The notes under the pieces were generated by a model. It saw nothing but the letters and a program-made list of their open reading frames with translations. It did no database searches and had not been told where the DNA came from. Of a DNA stretch of 64,000 bases, positions 23,913 through 35,667 are shown piece after piece (position 1 is the stretch's first letter; every line of letters begins with the position of its first letter). The DNA comes from Sympetrum striolatum (taxonomy: Eukaryota > Arthropoda > Insecta > Odonata > Libellulidae), in the NCBI GenBank assembly GCA_947579665.1, contig OX388347.1, positions 21,444,562-21,508,561 of the forward strand, written 5' to 3'. A program made the translations under genes and the position numbers.

Positions 23913-25964
23913 TTTGATACTATTTTCCCGTCTTTTAGTACTACTCAGAATTTTATGAGGGAAAACCTCTTTTTTAATTCAAAGTATGCACACGCTGGTA
24001 TATTACTCCTTTTCGGTGTAAGCTTCATTTTAAATGCTATGTATCCTTTCTATAAAATGATTTTTGATTTCCTTGCTAAAAAGAAGGGTAATTGCTCAAG
24101 GTATATATAGGTTTTATATTCCCATTACACTTACTAAATATCCCCGTTTTCTCGGAAAATATATGCCATAATATGTATAGCATATATAACTCCAACCCGG
24201 TACTCCATATACAAAAGATATAGAAATAGTCCAGAAGGTTTGTATAAAGATTTATTTAACGGAGATTAGGATATGTACGTGTCCAGTGTTTATAGCACTC
24301 CAGTATTAACAGTGAATACAAAAGATGTTCTATTGATTGGAATTGAGGATTTTTGAGCAATGAAATCTTTGAATAGTCTAAAAATAAAAGACACATTCGA
24401 ATGTTTCAAATCCATTCATGAAATATCAATGAATTAAAATTTATCAATAAGGATACAAAGTTCCATTCAGTGCCAATATTAATTTAACTTTTATCAACCG
24501 TTGTTGAATCGTCTCAAAATATCAGGGATGAATTGTTGTTCAATTTAAACGTACAATTAATGATGTATGGTTAGAATATGCTTTGGTTTGATCTTAAATA
24601 ATAACCGAGAACAATAACTCTGTATGTTTTCCATTGTTACGCTTGGCTTTATCAACGAGATTGGGAACCAAATTTGTTTTACTATGTTTTCTTTTGAAGA
24701 AGTGACGGAGAGGCCAAAAGGTTTCTCGCCTCTGGGTAAGACCTCTCGGTTATTGATAGCTTCATCGTTGCCTGTAAAAAGTGTCAATATGCTACAGATA
24801 AGCTAATGTATCCGACGCAGTGGAAGCGTGTGAGATGGATTGCTTCCCAATACAACAAAAGGGGTTAATAAGAAGAGGGAGATCGAAGGGTCGGCGCGAA
24901 AAGGGGGAAGAGAAAAAAGAAATTAACGACTGTTTAATGATCTTTCAAGGAGACGGATGGAAATGGTTCTTCCGGAAGAAAAGGCGAAGCAGAGAGTTTA
25001 TGGAATGAATTGAGTGTTCATTAGCGAAATTAGCAAAAAAATCGAATATAGGTTCCTCTCCCATCGGATGTGGGCGCTATCGATTCGGTTGTGGCGAAGT
25101 ATAGCCTTAATCTATTTAATTCTTTTTAAAAGGGCAGGGAATTAACGACCCACCGCAAACGTGCGCACTTTTCCCAGTTAATATATTTTCGCCAATTAGA
25201 GTAATGGCGCTGCATTCCCGTTGATGCTGTGTGCTCCAGATCGTCAAATCAACCGAGCCGACCTCCTCGCGATCATCGATTCACCGCGAAAGGATTCTGC
25301 TTTGCCGGAATTCACCGGAATGTTCTAATTAGTTCTTCTCATTACTCGGATTTCGGACGATCCCGTAGCTTCTGGTTAGACGTTCGTATTCGCAGGATTA
25401 TTCTTCTTCGCTAACCACGATTGGTAAATGATAGATGTGCAAACGGAAAACGACCTCATCGATGGATCTGCGCATAAATCAAAGCTCACCTTGATTCAAG
25501 TAATGCTTATTCCTACTTTGGCTAACTGCTTAACGTCTAGCTTCCCGAGTGTTTAAAACGTTGTTAGTTTGTTATTATTGTCAAGAAATGTTTATAAGAA
25601 ATTTAAGTCAAGAGATTACTATGTGCCATTCCCTAAATTCAGATTTTCAACTGTCCATACAATTTAATAGTATTGTATGAAATCTGAGCATGCTGTATGT
25701 TTTATTTATTCAATTAATTGTAAATCTAACGTAGTTAGGTGGCAAACTACGTTGATGGAATTAAGAATCAAAACAAACAAATTGCTATAATAAACAAATA
25801 ACGAGACAGGTACATTGAAACAATAGCAATGACAAAGGAGGAAGTACGAATGATGAAAGAGTTAATTACACAAGTCCGAACCGGATGTTATTACCGACTG
25901 CAAAAAATAAAAAGTCAACTGAAAAAGAGTCAATAGAAGTTGTAAGTGAAGATTAAGTGATACG
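23913..25964. other. Non-coding stretch
   Basis: No gene recognised. It is AT-rich to about 24,600. From about 24,820 to 25,420 base composition is more balanced, with short open frames (62 and 61 codons) of basic composition that look accidental. Confidence 0.55.
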
Positions 25965-26172
25965 TACTACTACGTTCAAAAGGTTCTCGAACTTATTTTT
26001 TCCCTATAAAACGCCGAGCAGGAGAAATGTAAAATTCTGGCGTAAGATAGCGCCACTTATTGCAAGTGCAGCTACCTACCACCTACCAGTCTACTACCAA
26101 AATTTTACATCTCTCCTGCTCGGCGTTTTCATGGGAAACTATAAGTTCGGGAACTTTTTCAGCGTAGTAGTA
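25965..26172. mobile_element. Foldback MITE, 76-bp arms
   Basis: The left arm 25,965-26,040 (TACTACTACGTTC...) is inverted at 26,097-26,172 (...AGCGTAGTAGTA). The arms share a GAACTTAT-type block, CGCCGAGCAGGAGA and TGTAAAATT. Identity is high with scattered mismatches. The loop is about 56 bp and contains a small ctacctaccacctaccag repeat. I could not find a convincing target duplication. Non-autonomous, superfamily unknown. Confidence 0.7.
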
Positions 26173-28258
26173 TGAGGTAAGCGGAATAATCTGTTTTCTG
26201 AAGATAGAGAGACAAATGCGTTGCTTTTGAAGGATGTGAGAGTTCCTGGTGAGACTAGACAAACACATAATGAGAAGGGAAGGATGTAAATAGTTAAATG
26301 GAATGTTAAATGGATTGGCAAAGAGGATTCATGATTACCTTTGCAGTATACTCGTCTATAAGAAGTGCAAACCACCTTCAGATCCATCGTTGCGTCAATT
26401 ACAACTACCGAAGTATTCCAGAAATCCAAAGCCTAGTAATCAGTAATATTCAAAATATCTGTCTGATTCTGCTACTAGGTAGACAGCATTCTTATAAGAT
26501 AAATCTGTATTAAATTAGAAGCAACAACATCCATGAATTTTATGAAGAGTTCACTCATTATCGTCTCCTTTCACGGACTGTTAGTCTTTTACGGCATCAA
26601 AAGCTTTGCGACCTCGGTCTCTTTCTTTTGTCTTTCAGTTCGAATTGAATGGCTTCGTTGAGAAATCTTCCAGTTCTTCCTGTTTTATGTTATATTTCCC
26701 TTCACATCTTTAATTCCCTACTCACTTCTGTATCTTGTCTTTTAAACCCTTTACCGCATTCAGAAGCCACATTTTATCTAATTTTACCCTACTTTGTTCC
26801 TTTTCTGATTGTATCCAGAAACCATATTCTTATAGAAGAGCTGATATTGCCATGACTTTGTAATATTTCAATCGAGTTTTTCTTCTTATTTTAATTTTTT
26901 TTCATTTTATCACGTTTTGCTTTGAAACGTTGTTATTCATTGTCTGGGTCATATTAATATTATGAAATTTCTTTCATAATATTGAAATTTAATATTTACA
27001 TTGCGTTATAGTTGCCATTGCTATTTTAGCTCTTATAGTTCCTTTTCTTAAAAATAGTTTTTATTAATATATTTACGTATAATTTTATTTTTACGATATA
27101 AAAGAACTATTTTCAGAAATTTGTATATGGTCACCATAATTGTGGTTCGCATGCAGCCAATATGAACTTCCCCTAACAGAGTAGCTTTGTACCAGTTCAA
27201 GTACCTGAGCATCAAAGTACAAAGTAATTTAATGTTTTGAGTTGTGAGCTCGTGTTTGGAGCTTTATCGTATGCTATTTATAATGTTGGCTCCTATAATA
27301 GAAGCTTTTTCCAAGAAATAATTTGCAAAGGTAAATTTTTTGGAAGGAAGATTCAGGCTTATAGTATGTTCCTCACTAATTAAACAGTGTTGTTATTGCT
27401 GAATAGAAAAAGACATGAGAGAAATCTATTAGAACGTTAAAGATGGAGATGGAAAAATTATGATGACTGCGAAGGAAAAGTAGTCTTAGGAAAAAACGAC
27501 AAATCTCTACTGTACTACTTTAAGAGAGGTTTGAAGGAACAAATTCAGATTGCGTATTAAGGCATTTAAAGATGTTATCAGAAGTCAAAAAGTAGAGGTA
27601 CATTGTGTTTTATCAATGAGAAGATAGGTAAGGTAAACGGGTCAAGTTCCTGCTACCATACTCTGATGAATAGAATATTTTCATTTGTCATGTGGTACAG
27701 GATAGAGACAAATGATCTTTTGATCATGGCTTTGATGAAATAGAAGCTACAGAGGTATGAGTGAATAATTGCACTGATTTTGGTCTCTCCTTATGGAATG
27801 CCAAGAAAAGTGTTACTCATAGAGTAATTGTGCTTCACTTGCGTGGACATGTTCCGCTTATAGCATTCTGACTCAGTGAGGAAAGAAAGGGCAAACTACC
27901 TCACTCCTCATTCTGCCTAGTGAACCTCATTCCTCTTTGCAATCTTTTAGTAGGTTATTCCGGAGGGGGTGAGGTACCAAACGGCCTTCGGGATAAATAC
28001 TTTACAGACAGAAACAGGTAAAATCTAGAATATTTGGAAAAGTTCCCTTACCCTTTCTATGAATGTGACACACATATACGTTTTTAAAAGAAAAGTTGTG
28101 GTATTATTGGAATTTTTCACTAAAGTGAGGGGAACTGAAGATGAGGAACCTTGAATTAAAAAAAAGTATATTGAAATATACAAAAGGGGTGTTTCGAGAA
28201 TTAAATAAAAAATAAATCACTTAAGAATGGATTTTAACAAATACTTGGAATTTTAGGA
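26173..28258. other. Non-coding stretch with possible decayed retroelement segment
   Basis: No gene recognised. Between about 27,400 and 28,010 the sequence is more G-rich and has the feel of decayed coding DNA, including gaggaaagaaagggcaaact and cctcactcctcattctgcc, which remind me of a repeat tail seen in insect genomes. I cannot align it to a family without a search. Confidence 0.4.
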
Positions 28259-28273
28259 TAACTAGCGGAAGTG

Positions 28274-28292
28274 CCCGTTGAAATTCAACGGG
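28274..28292. repeat. Hairpin resembling a Helentron/HINE 5' end
   Basis: CCCGTTGAA and TTCAACGGG pair perfectly around a single A, just after ACTAGCGGAAGTG. An ACTAGC...CCCG start with such a stem is, to my knowledge, typical of one class of invertebrate Helitron-like non-autonomous repeats. The rest of such an element is not evident here, so this may be a truncated copy or coincidence. Confidence 0.35.
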
Positions 28293-28299
28293 GATAATA

Positions 28300-31200
28300 A
28301 GTAAACATATATGAAGTTATACTCTCTCACGATTTTAGCAGCTAATGGTTGACCGGTAGAAGACCCTCTCAGCCTTTAGGTGGATGACTTTATCGTTTGT
28401 ATATTGGTTCGCATTAAATATTTTATCTAGGAAAATGGATTGAGAATGAAACTTATGATGTTTGGATAGTATTTAAGTATACATATACTTGTAGGTATTT
28501 CATTTGTATGCATTCAATATAAATGAGTATACAGTTACAATGGCTCTTATACGATTGTAGAAAGCCAAGAAGTTTTATAGACCTTTAATGATAGATTCCA
28601 ACACTACATGCCTCTCATTTCTCCCATTCTACAGATACCGTACATTACTTATGAGACAATATTTAAATTCACTAAAGTTTAAATCTTCTGTACGCGTACT
28701 TAGTGTCATTTTGGAAAATCTCCAACGCTTATATGTGCGTAAAGCACACACACACTATCGTCATAAAAGGTTGCAATAATACTAACTAAGGTACGTAACC
28801 TAACGAACGTACTGGTAGAAAGTCTAACATACTAAAATATTGAAATTTTGATGGCCAGTTTTCAAAATCACGGTTATATCTTAGTGAAACACTTCAATTA
28901 AAAACATAGGTAAATTACATTATGCATTCATGATTAATTGTACTAATAAATAAGTTAATGACAATACTCGTATGTATGTTATTAACTATGTCCAATTCGT
29001 CTATGTTGACGTAAAACTGAGTTCTGCTTATACTTCATCAGTAATAAATGCAATAATTTAATCTTTATTAACTTTAATGGGCAGTTCTAAATTATATAAA
29101 TTCATTTCACTTCCAATGTATAACTAATTATAACACTTTTGAAGTATCTGAATCATAAAAAATACTTCGCAGCATCTAACGTCTGTGATATGATTTACAA
29201 TAAAGAAAAAGGCAATGTCGCAAGAAATATCTGTTTAAAGGAAATAGACAAATTTATTCAAAATATTTTGAGGATTTTCAACCGAAAAAACCACTAACAA
29301 ACTTATTTTTCAGCAATAAACCAACTGAGGCGAGAGGCTAGCTCTTTAAATTTCCGCCATATAGTTTGTTTACATCCATGATGCATTGCGGTTAAAGTTA
29401 CTTTTAAGAGTTAAATACCAATTAAGGCTTAAGTTTCGACAAAAATACGTTTTTTTAGAGTTTACGTGAAGATTACAGACAAGGTCGACTCTAAATATAT
29501 GTTATAATACCGGACCTAAGTTTAGAAAATCAGATTTAACTTAAATATAAATCAATACTATGTAATTGATAGTGACAATAAGTCATAATTACTATCACAT
29601 TGATATATTTTTAATTATTTACATTCTCCAAATAATTAGCTGGGCCCGCGCAAATATTTGCGCACATAGAAATTAAAGATTTGACAATACTTCATAAAAA
29701 GTACATAGTTCTTAATCAACTTTCCACTAGTGTTATTTTAGGTACCGGAAACTAACATACATCTTATTAGACGTCCATTGAAAATATTTTAAATTTATAC
29801 TGTTCCAGGGGTAAGAAGCCATGCTACAGTAAATTTCCTTTCATAAGGAATATATAGGTAAGGTAGGACGTGAATTGAGGGAGTTAAAGGTGAGATTTCA
29901 GCTTGAAATCGTACGCATAATTACAGATGGTCATTTTGTACTGACATAGATATCTAGAGATATTTCTTAAATGCCCAGGGTTCGATGCCAGGATGGACCC
30001 GATTCTCCCATGTGGAATACATGGGAGAAATATTAAAAGTAATTCTTTACTTCTAATCGATGAGGTGCACGACTATGCACCATGATGATGATCAATTTCT
30101 TGCATTTTTAGTTAAAATTTTACCTTTAGCTCGCAATAAGTAAGTATACCTTACTTGTAGTAACATGTTGATCGTTATCATACAAAAAAGTTGTTTTTCG
30201 TAGTAGTTTATATTAATACAAATATTAAGATACTTCATTGATCAACTTATTACTAAAATAATAATAAAGTAATAATTTTGGGTGTAACAATGCAAAGAAT
30301 TCCAAAACTGAATTTACAATTGTGGAAACTAAAATAAATGTATATTATTTATTAAGCTTTTCGGTACTTCAGACGAAAACGTTTCCTCAGGAGGGTTTAG
30401 TTTAAATCAGTCAAAGTATACCTAGTTCTTTTCTTCTGAATGCATTAATTAATAATAATATATAAACAGACACATTAATGTAATTATTGATGACCGATTC
30501 CATTTCACAAAAAGTAATCACTTTCAGTCAATCTATGAAAATTGTCATCGGGCCACCTAATTCAATTGCTTCCCATGTGGTTACACTTCAATTAAGTACC
30601 AATTTAAAATATTCACTCGTCTTCGCGAAACGCAATCACTGTGAAAATGACGTATGAATGGTTCACTACTGCCTAGTAAAAGTTTCTCGTAAATTAAATA
30701 GTTAAAAGCAGGTCAGTTGCTGAAAATAAAAAAAATAATGCTGTGACATCGTCAGCAGGTAATTGTCTCGGAGAGGAACACTAGTGTAAAAACCATGGCA
30801 TTTAAACCAATAACAGTAGGATATTAATTTATGCATCACTAAAAAGAATAAAAATAGGACGATTTAAAGTAGGTTTTTTGTGCTTGTAATTTAAATGGAA
30901 ACTAATTATGGGTTCCGGATTTCGATCCCGGAGACTCCGGAAATGAAACTATTAAGATCACATTAGGATAAGAAGACATTTTAAGAAAGGCACAAACGGA
31001 AACGATGATTATATATAAATAAATTCTATATGCCCCTAAAAACCAACAACAATTTTTTTCGCGGAAAGTAAGTGAGTTGTGTAGCTAACTTTTACCCCAA
31101 TACTAAAATGTGTAACATAAACACGGAAAACCATCTAATAACACAAACTCAATCACAATGCGAAAACAGAAACGAAAATTAAACAGCTCACGATAAGATA

Positions 31201-31867
31201 GTAAATTTATATGGAGTGAAAGCAATCAAAATTGACACAAATGAATCACTTTTTGTATTCTGCATATAACAAAACATAAAATTGCTTTACCTTTTTGGAC
31301 AGGTATGCGATGTTAGCGATTTGCTACATATTGATCACTGGATGTTCTACTCCTGTGAGAACCCGAGCATCGAATTAAGAGAAATCTTTACGATCTTCAC
31401 TGACTACATTTTTGTCTATCTCTAAATATTCATCGTTGATAATATATTAGATTTAATACTTAATTCAGAAGATTATATCAAAAACATCCGCAACGTACCT
31501 GTTTATTTATATGTATTCAGTTGAATTGATCGAGAGAAAGCAATTATAAGAAGCACAATACTAATAAAACTGTTTTATTTCACGGAAACACTGTTAAAAA
31601 TTACGTTGATATAAACAAAGTTCGGTTGCTACAGAGAAATAAACAAAATTTGAATTTTTTAAAATTTTGGTATATTTTTCGCGAGATTTTTCGGAGGATA
31701 TTGTTTTTATCTGCAAATGTTTATAATATAATTATACATATAAATGTATAAATATAATTTCTTCTATTGTATATCTAATATAGTGTATCTCTTATTTTCA
31801 GCATTAGTTTTAACTGATCATTTATTCTATATGTCTTCCTATGGATAAACTCATGAGCTCAAAATGA
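28300..31867. other. AT-rich non-coding stretch with small palindromes
   Basis: No gene recognised. There is a perfect 16-bp palindrome GCGCAAATATTTGCGC at 29,648-29,663. A stem-loop at 30,003-30,029 has an 11-bp perfect stem, TTCTCCCATGT, and a 5-nt loop. B-box-like GGTTCGATGCC at about 29,979 hints at a degraded SINE. A weak relative of the GGTTTCGAC/CTCAGG motif occurs around 30,360-30,395. Confidence 0.5.
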
Positions 31868-32704
31868 AAAATCTGATGTGGCCAACTCATGACTTTCTCC
31901 GTATTTATTGAAAACATAAGCCTATGCCGGTAATATACAAATAACTCCAAAACAATGAGTGTTACAGGAAAATGTTTCATACAAGCTTTGTAGTAAAAAA
32001 CATTATCTACAACTTTGGTACATAATTGTATATACCTACATTGCATTTTGACAGACATAAGTATAAAAAACTTTAATTTATGGGTAAACAACAACTTCCG
32101 GTTAACCATTATTCAAGAATAACTCCTAAACAATCAGTGTTACGAAAAAATCTTTCATACAATAGTTGTAGTAAAATAAATTATATACAACTTTTGTGTG
32201 TAAATGTATATTGCATTCTGACAGAGATAAGTATGAAAAACTTCAATTTCTGGGTAAACAACAACTTCCGGTTAACCATTATTTGGGAATAACTCCTAAA
32301 CAATTATTGTTACGAAAATATGTTTGCTACAAAAGTTGTAGTAAAGTATATTATCTACAACTTTTGTGTGTAAATGTATATACCTATATTGCATTCTTAC
32401 AGAGATATTTAAGAAACAAAATTTTGTTCCGGATAAACCGTAACTTCCGGTTTAGCGATAATCTCCAAAAACTAATCAACTCTTGGCATTGTTAGGAAAA
32501 TTCTAAATATGAATTTTGAAAATGATCGGATAATTACTTTTTAAGATAGAGCGCCCACAAACTTTTTAACCACAGACAGACAGACAGACACACAGACAGA
32601 CGTGTTCGGGAAAATAGCTAAACATGCTCTATGGGCCCCAAAACATCTATTTCCGTCGAAATCTGGAGGTCTTCTCTATACTACGTATAGGGAGAAAGTA
32701 AAAA
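31868..32704 (+). mobile_element. HINE-like (Helentron-derived?) repeat, uninterrupted copy
   Basis: It begins AAATCTGATGTGGCCA.., then GACTTTCTCCGTAT. Three tandem copies of a roughly 165-bp unit follow, each with AATAACTCCTAAACAAT-like, GTTGTAGTAAA and ATCTACAACTTTTGTGT-like blocks; later units also carry ACTTCCGGTTAACC. Next come TAGAGCGCCCACAAA, an (ACAG)n microsatellite (32,571-32,601) and AAACATCTATTTCCGTCGAAAT. It ends with the hairpin TTCTCTATACTACGTATAGGGAGAAAGT. The overall order (short subterminal inverted ends, tandem core, tetranucleotide microsatellite, 3' hairpin) is what is described for Helentron-associated repeats. It encodes no protein. The second copy (40,554-48,472) carries the retrotransposon. 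Confidence 0.6.
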
Positions 32705-32939
32705 TTGCTTAGGTCGTCATGGAGATGAGTTGTTTACAACATCAAAATATTGATAAAATATTGGTGCATTTTATCAAAATGTTTACAATTTCGAATCGTA
32801 AACGATATTCTACGACTTAAATAAGAATCTCCATTCAATTTCCTTTCTTTTGGTACTTGTCTCGACTTTGTACGACTTGTGTTACTAATTTAATTCTGCG
32901 AAAGAAACAAAGCCTGCAAGCGATAAAAGTGAAGTTTAC

Positions 32940-33000
32940 GTGTATTCCTTATGGAACCGTATTATGGACTCCTGGGTTCGAACCCGGGCTTTCTTAGTAA
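32940..33000 (+). repeat. B-box-bearing tRNA-like fragment
   Basis: GGGTTCGAACCCG with a short closing stem at about 32,972-32,984 resembles a tRNA T-arm. No matching A box is evident upstream, so it is probably a SINE remnant. Confidence 0.35.
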
Positions 33001-33093
33001 TGGGAATAGTTTTCTTAGGGGTTTCTAACTCGTAGAAACACAATGCAGTTTGTTTCGAATCTCTAAGTCAAACCGTTTCTGAAATAAATGGGG

Positions 33094-33150
33094 GGACGGA
33101 CGGACAGACGGACGGACGGACGGACGGACGGACGGACGGACGGACGGACA
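33094..33150 (+). repeat. (GGAC)n microsatellite with HINE-like 3' flank
   Basis: About 14 near-perfect GGAC units (one GGAC to AGAC change), followed directly by ACTTCGGAAATTATATATAA. A tetranucleotide GGAC tract followed by an ..ATTATATATA.. end is, to my knowledge, a common 3' end of invertebrate Helentron-derived repeats. The frame on the minus strand (Ser-Val-Arg-Pro repeats) is a by-product. Confidence 0.6.
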
Positions 33151-33179
33151 CTTCGGAAATTATATATAAAGATTATATG

Positions 33180-35486
33180 AATGGAGTGATGGTGGAAGAA
33201 GAAAGTGTTCTTATCGGAGAAAAAAAGCAGGCATGCGGTTAAGTTTAGGTTTAGAAATGAATACCTAGCGAAATTAATTCGAGACAAGATGTAGGAGAGA
33301 ATACAAAGACAAGCTGTAAGAAGATGCGCGTGAAAGAATTTATTATTTTTAACCAATTAATGGAATGGCTTAATGTAAGAATCATTAACGTGTTTTACTC
33401 GCATTGTGGGGAAGAAATAAGCTAATTTCTCCATTGATATTTAAAGTAACAGAAGCTGGAATCATCTGACGCAGCTAATTTTATGGTTTCAAATATTTAT
33501 TTCATTAAATGCAAACCTTAATGGGCCGTCATGAAATTACACATGTGGCAGGGAAATAACTTAAAATACCTACATTTTTGGCTCCATTTTGAAAATAATA
33601 ATTAACTTTGTTTTAATATGACTACGTATTTGTCATGTGTTTCTTATAGTGGACCACGAATTAAGACTTACGTCGTAAAAATTCCTTTTGCATCGTTTTA
33701 TAATACGTAATAAGAATCAAAGATTACAAGTGAAAATAGTTAATAGTAAAAATATTCAGTTTACGAAACTTTATTTGATATGTATTCCGTTAGGATAACT
33801 TTGCTGAAATATTCCAATATAAAATTTAATAGGAAAACTATGAGTGTAACCCATTTGAACAAGCTAGGATGTTGGTCAGAATAAGAATAAGGTAACCTTA
33901 AGCAAGTCAATAATTTACATTTCTAACAGTTTTTTATTAGAACTTCTTTTCTCATCACCAATTCTTTCAGATTTGGTGTTAAGGGGCAGTGAGAATCTGA
34001 AGATGATTCAACAAGTAATGAAGTAAGTGATAGTAGTGTGCGGGTAGCCCAGAATGTCTTTTGTAGTCTTTGAAAATTCCTTCTGCCAAGTCCTCAGCAA
34101 GATATATATTCCTATATTTAAGCCATAGAATGACTAAAGGGTAATATTTTCGTAATAGAATTCGCTCTGATGGGATGGATATTGTGTTCCCCCTTTAGCG
34201 GGTGACTGAATCAGCGTGACAACTTCCTTGACGTCGCCTTCGGCGTAATCTTTTCAATAAAACGATCCTTTCGGAGATGCTAGGGACAAGCAAACATCAA
34301 GTTCCATAATGTCAATCGTTCTTTCCATTCCGTCGTATTAAAAAAGCGCTTATTTCCTCAAGCGTCCCTTTGCCTGTGACATACTTCCTCGGATTTTCGG
34401 AGGCAGCGTTTCTGTTATTGGGTTATGAAGAGAGCAAAATTTTATGCCGAATAAAAGCGGGCCTGCATTGTCGTAAAGGGGGCCTTTTATCGCACTCTGG
34501 TCGTTATTCGCACACTAGAAACACTTGCAGATCCTTTCACCCTGTCACCACCATCCTGTGCCGTCTCTTAATGCCTCCCAAAGAGGACTTCTTCTTCCAC
34601 AAATGTCTCCATTCCTTCCCTTTTTGGACCCGATTTATTCTTCTCTTTTCTCCCACAACGGCATCCTCAGTTCATTCTCTTCCTCTGCTTGTTTCTTCAT
34701 TTTCAGCCGATCGTTTTTCTCCGCTCATAGATGTCCCGAGGAATTTGCTGTCTCGTTATTTACGTATGCATAGGATTCGATGTCGTCATTTTCTCTTAAA
34801 AATTAAGCTCCTCCAGTCTCTCGTTGAAAGAAAATCATCACTCATCGTAAAAAGATGGAATTTTATCCATTAATCGCGTAAAGAAAACTGGTATGGTTAA
34901 TTAGCGATCTATAAGATTCACTTACTTTCTTTCGTTGGGAAAAAGTGGAAGTTTTAAGCCTTATTCTCCTAATGTCCAACTGAAATCACTTATTATTACA
35001 ATATTATAGGTGTGGCATGGGATGCATCGAGAAATAAGAATATCTGGCTTCCTCATTCGTAGATGAATCGAGAAATATACCAAATCAGGTTGTTCTTGGT
35101 TCTAATTTTCAAATTCGACTACTATTTTAATGTTTGAGTTCCATGATCCACGATTTCTAATGTGCACATCTCTTTTTGCGTTTGAAGTGCCTTCCTTAAA
35201 TTAAAATTTATATTGTGAACTTAATTCCTCTGTGGACTTCGACTAAGTGTATTTTTTTATTTTATTTTATTTTCTTAGTGTAATCGTTAAATCAATCATT
35301 GATTTTGGAATTTTTCACAGCTTTGATATCGCTTTTCAATGCCCACGATCATGCTTAGTGGGATTATTCCATCAATTTTATCAATCGAAATGTTTTATTT
35401 TCTTTTCTATTTCCTTTAGATTTAATTAACTTTATAAATGATGGAAATAAAGTTTTTTTAATATAGGAAAGCCTGCAACATAACCC
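33180..35486. other. Non-coding stretch with a pyrimidine-rich patch
   Basis: No gene recognised. A GC-elevated, pyrimidine-rich patch spans about 34,190-34,870 and gives the longest non-transposon open frame in the window (167 codons, 34,370-34,873, plus strand). Its product is Ser/Leu/Phe-rich with no family resemblance, and an 82-codon frame overlaps it. Such frames follow from the pyrimidine skew. Confidence 0.5.
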
Positions 35487-35667
35487 AAGGTTATACAGAA
35501 AGTGAAAAATAGTGACTCGGCTGGGAATCGAACAAAGATCTCCTACTTACCAACTAAATTACTTCTACCTAAACTACCGTTTAGCTGGTAGGAACACCTG
35601 CCCGGAAAGTAGGAATCTGGGTTCAAGCCCCAGCCAAGTCACTATTTTTCACTTCTTGTATAACCTT
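35487..35667. mobile_element. Palindromic tRNA-derived element
   Basis: Outer arms 35,487-35,550 and 35,604-35,667 are inverted copies (AAGGTTATAC..AAGTGAAAAATAGTGACT on the left; its complement on the right). Each arm reads outward from a T-arm into CCAGCC(A/G)AGTCACTATTTTTCAC. The right half is tRNA-like on the plus strand: D-arm-like TAGCTGGTAGGA, a 5-bp anticodon stem CCTGC/GTAGG around CCGGAAA, and a perfect T-arm CTGGG-TTCAAGC-CCCAG. The left half carries GTTCGATTCCCAGCC on the minus strand. Both halves end in a T5 tract like a pol III terminator. Related copies lie at 13,648-13,831 and, in a different sequence subfamily, at 57,732-57,913. Confidence 0.7.

Noticed and set aside
33063..33356. 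Minus-strand frame with Ser-Val-Arg-Pro repeats
   Set aside because: By-product of the (GGAC)n microsatellite.
34370..34873. 167-codon plus-strand frame
   Set aside because: Longest frame outside transposons, but low-complexity Ser/Leu/Phe/Arg composition in a pyrimidine-rich patch, with an overlapping second frame and no recognisable domain.
35604..35667. Functional tRNA gene in the palindromic element
   Set aside because: T-arm and anticodon stem fold, but position 33 is not T and no acceptor stem closes; duplicated in inverted form at several loci.
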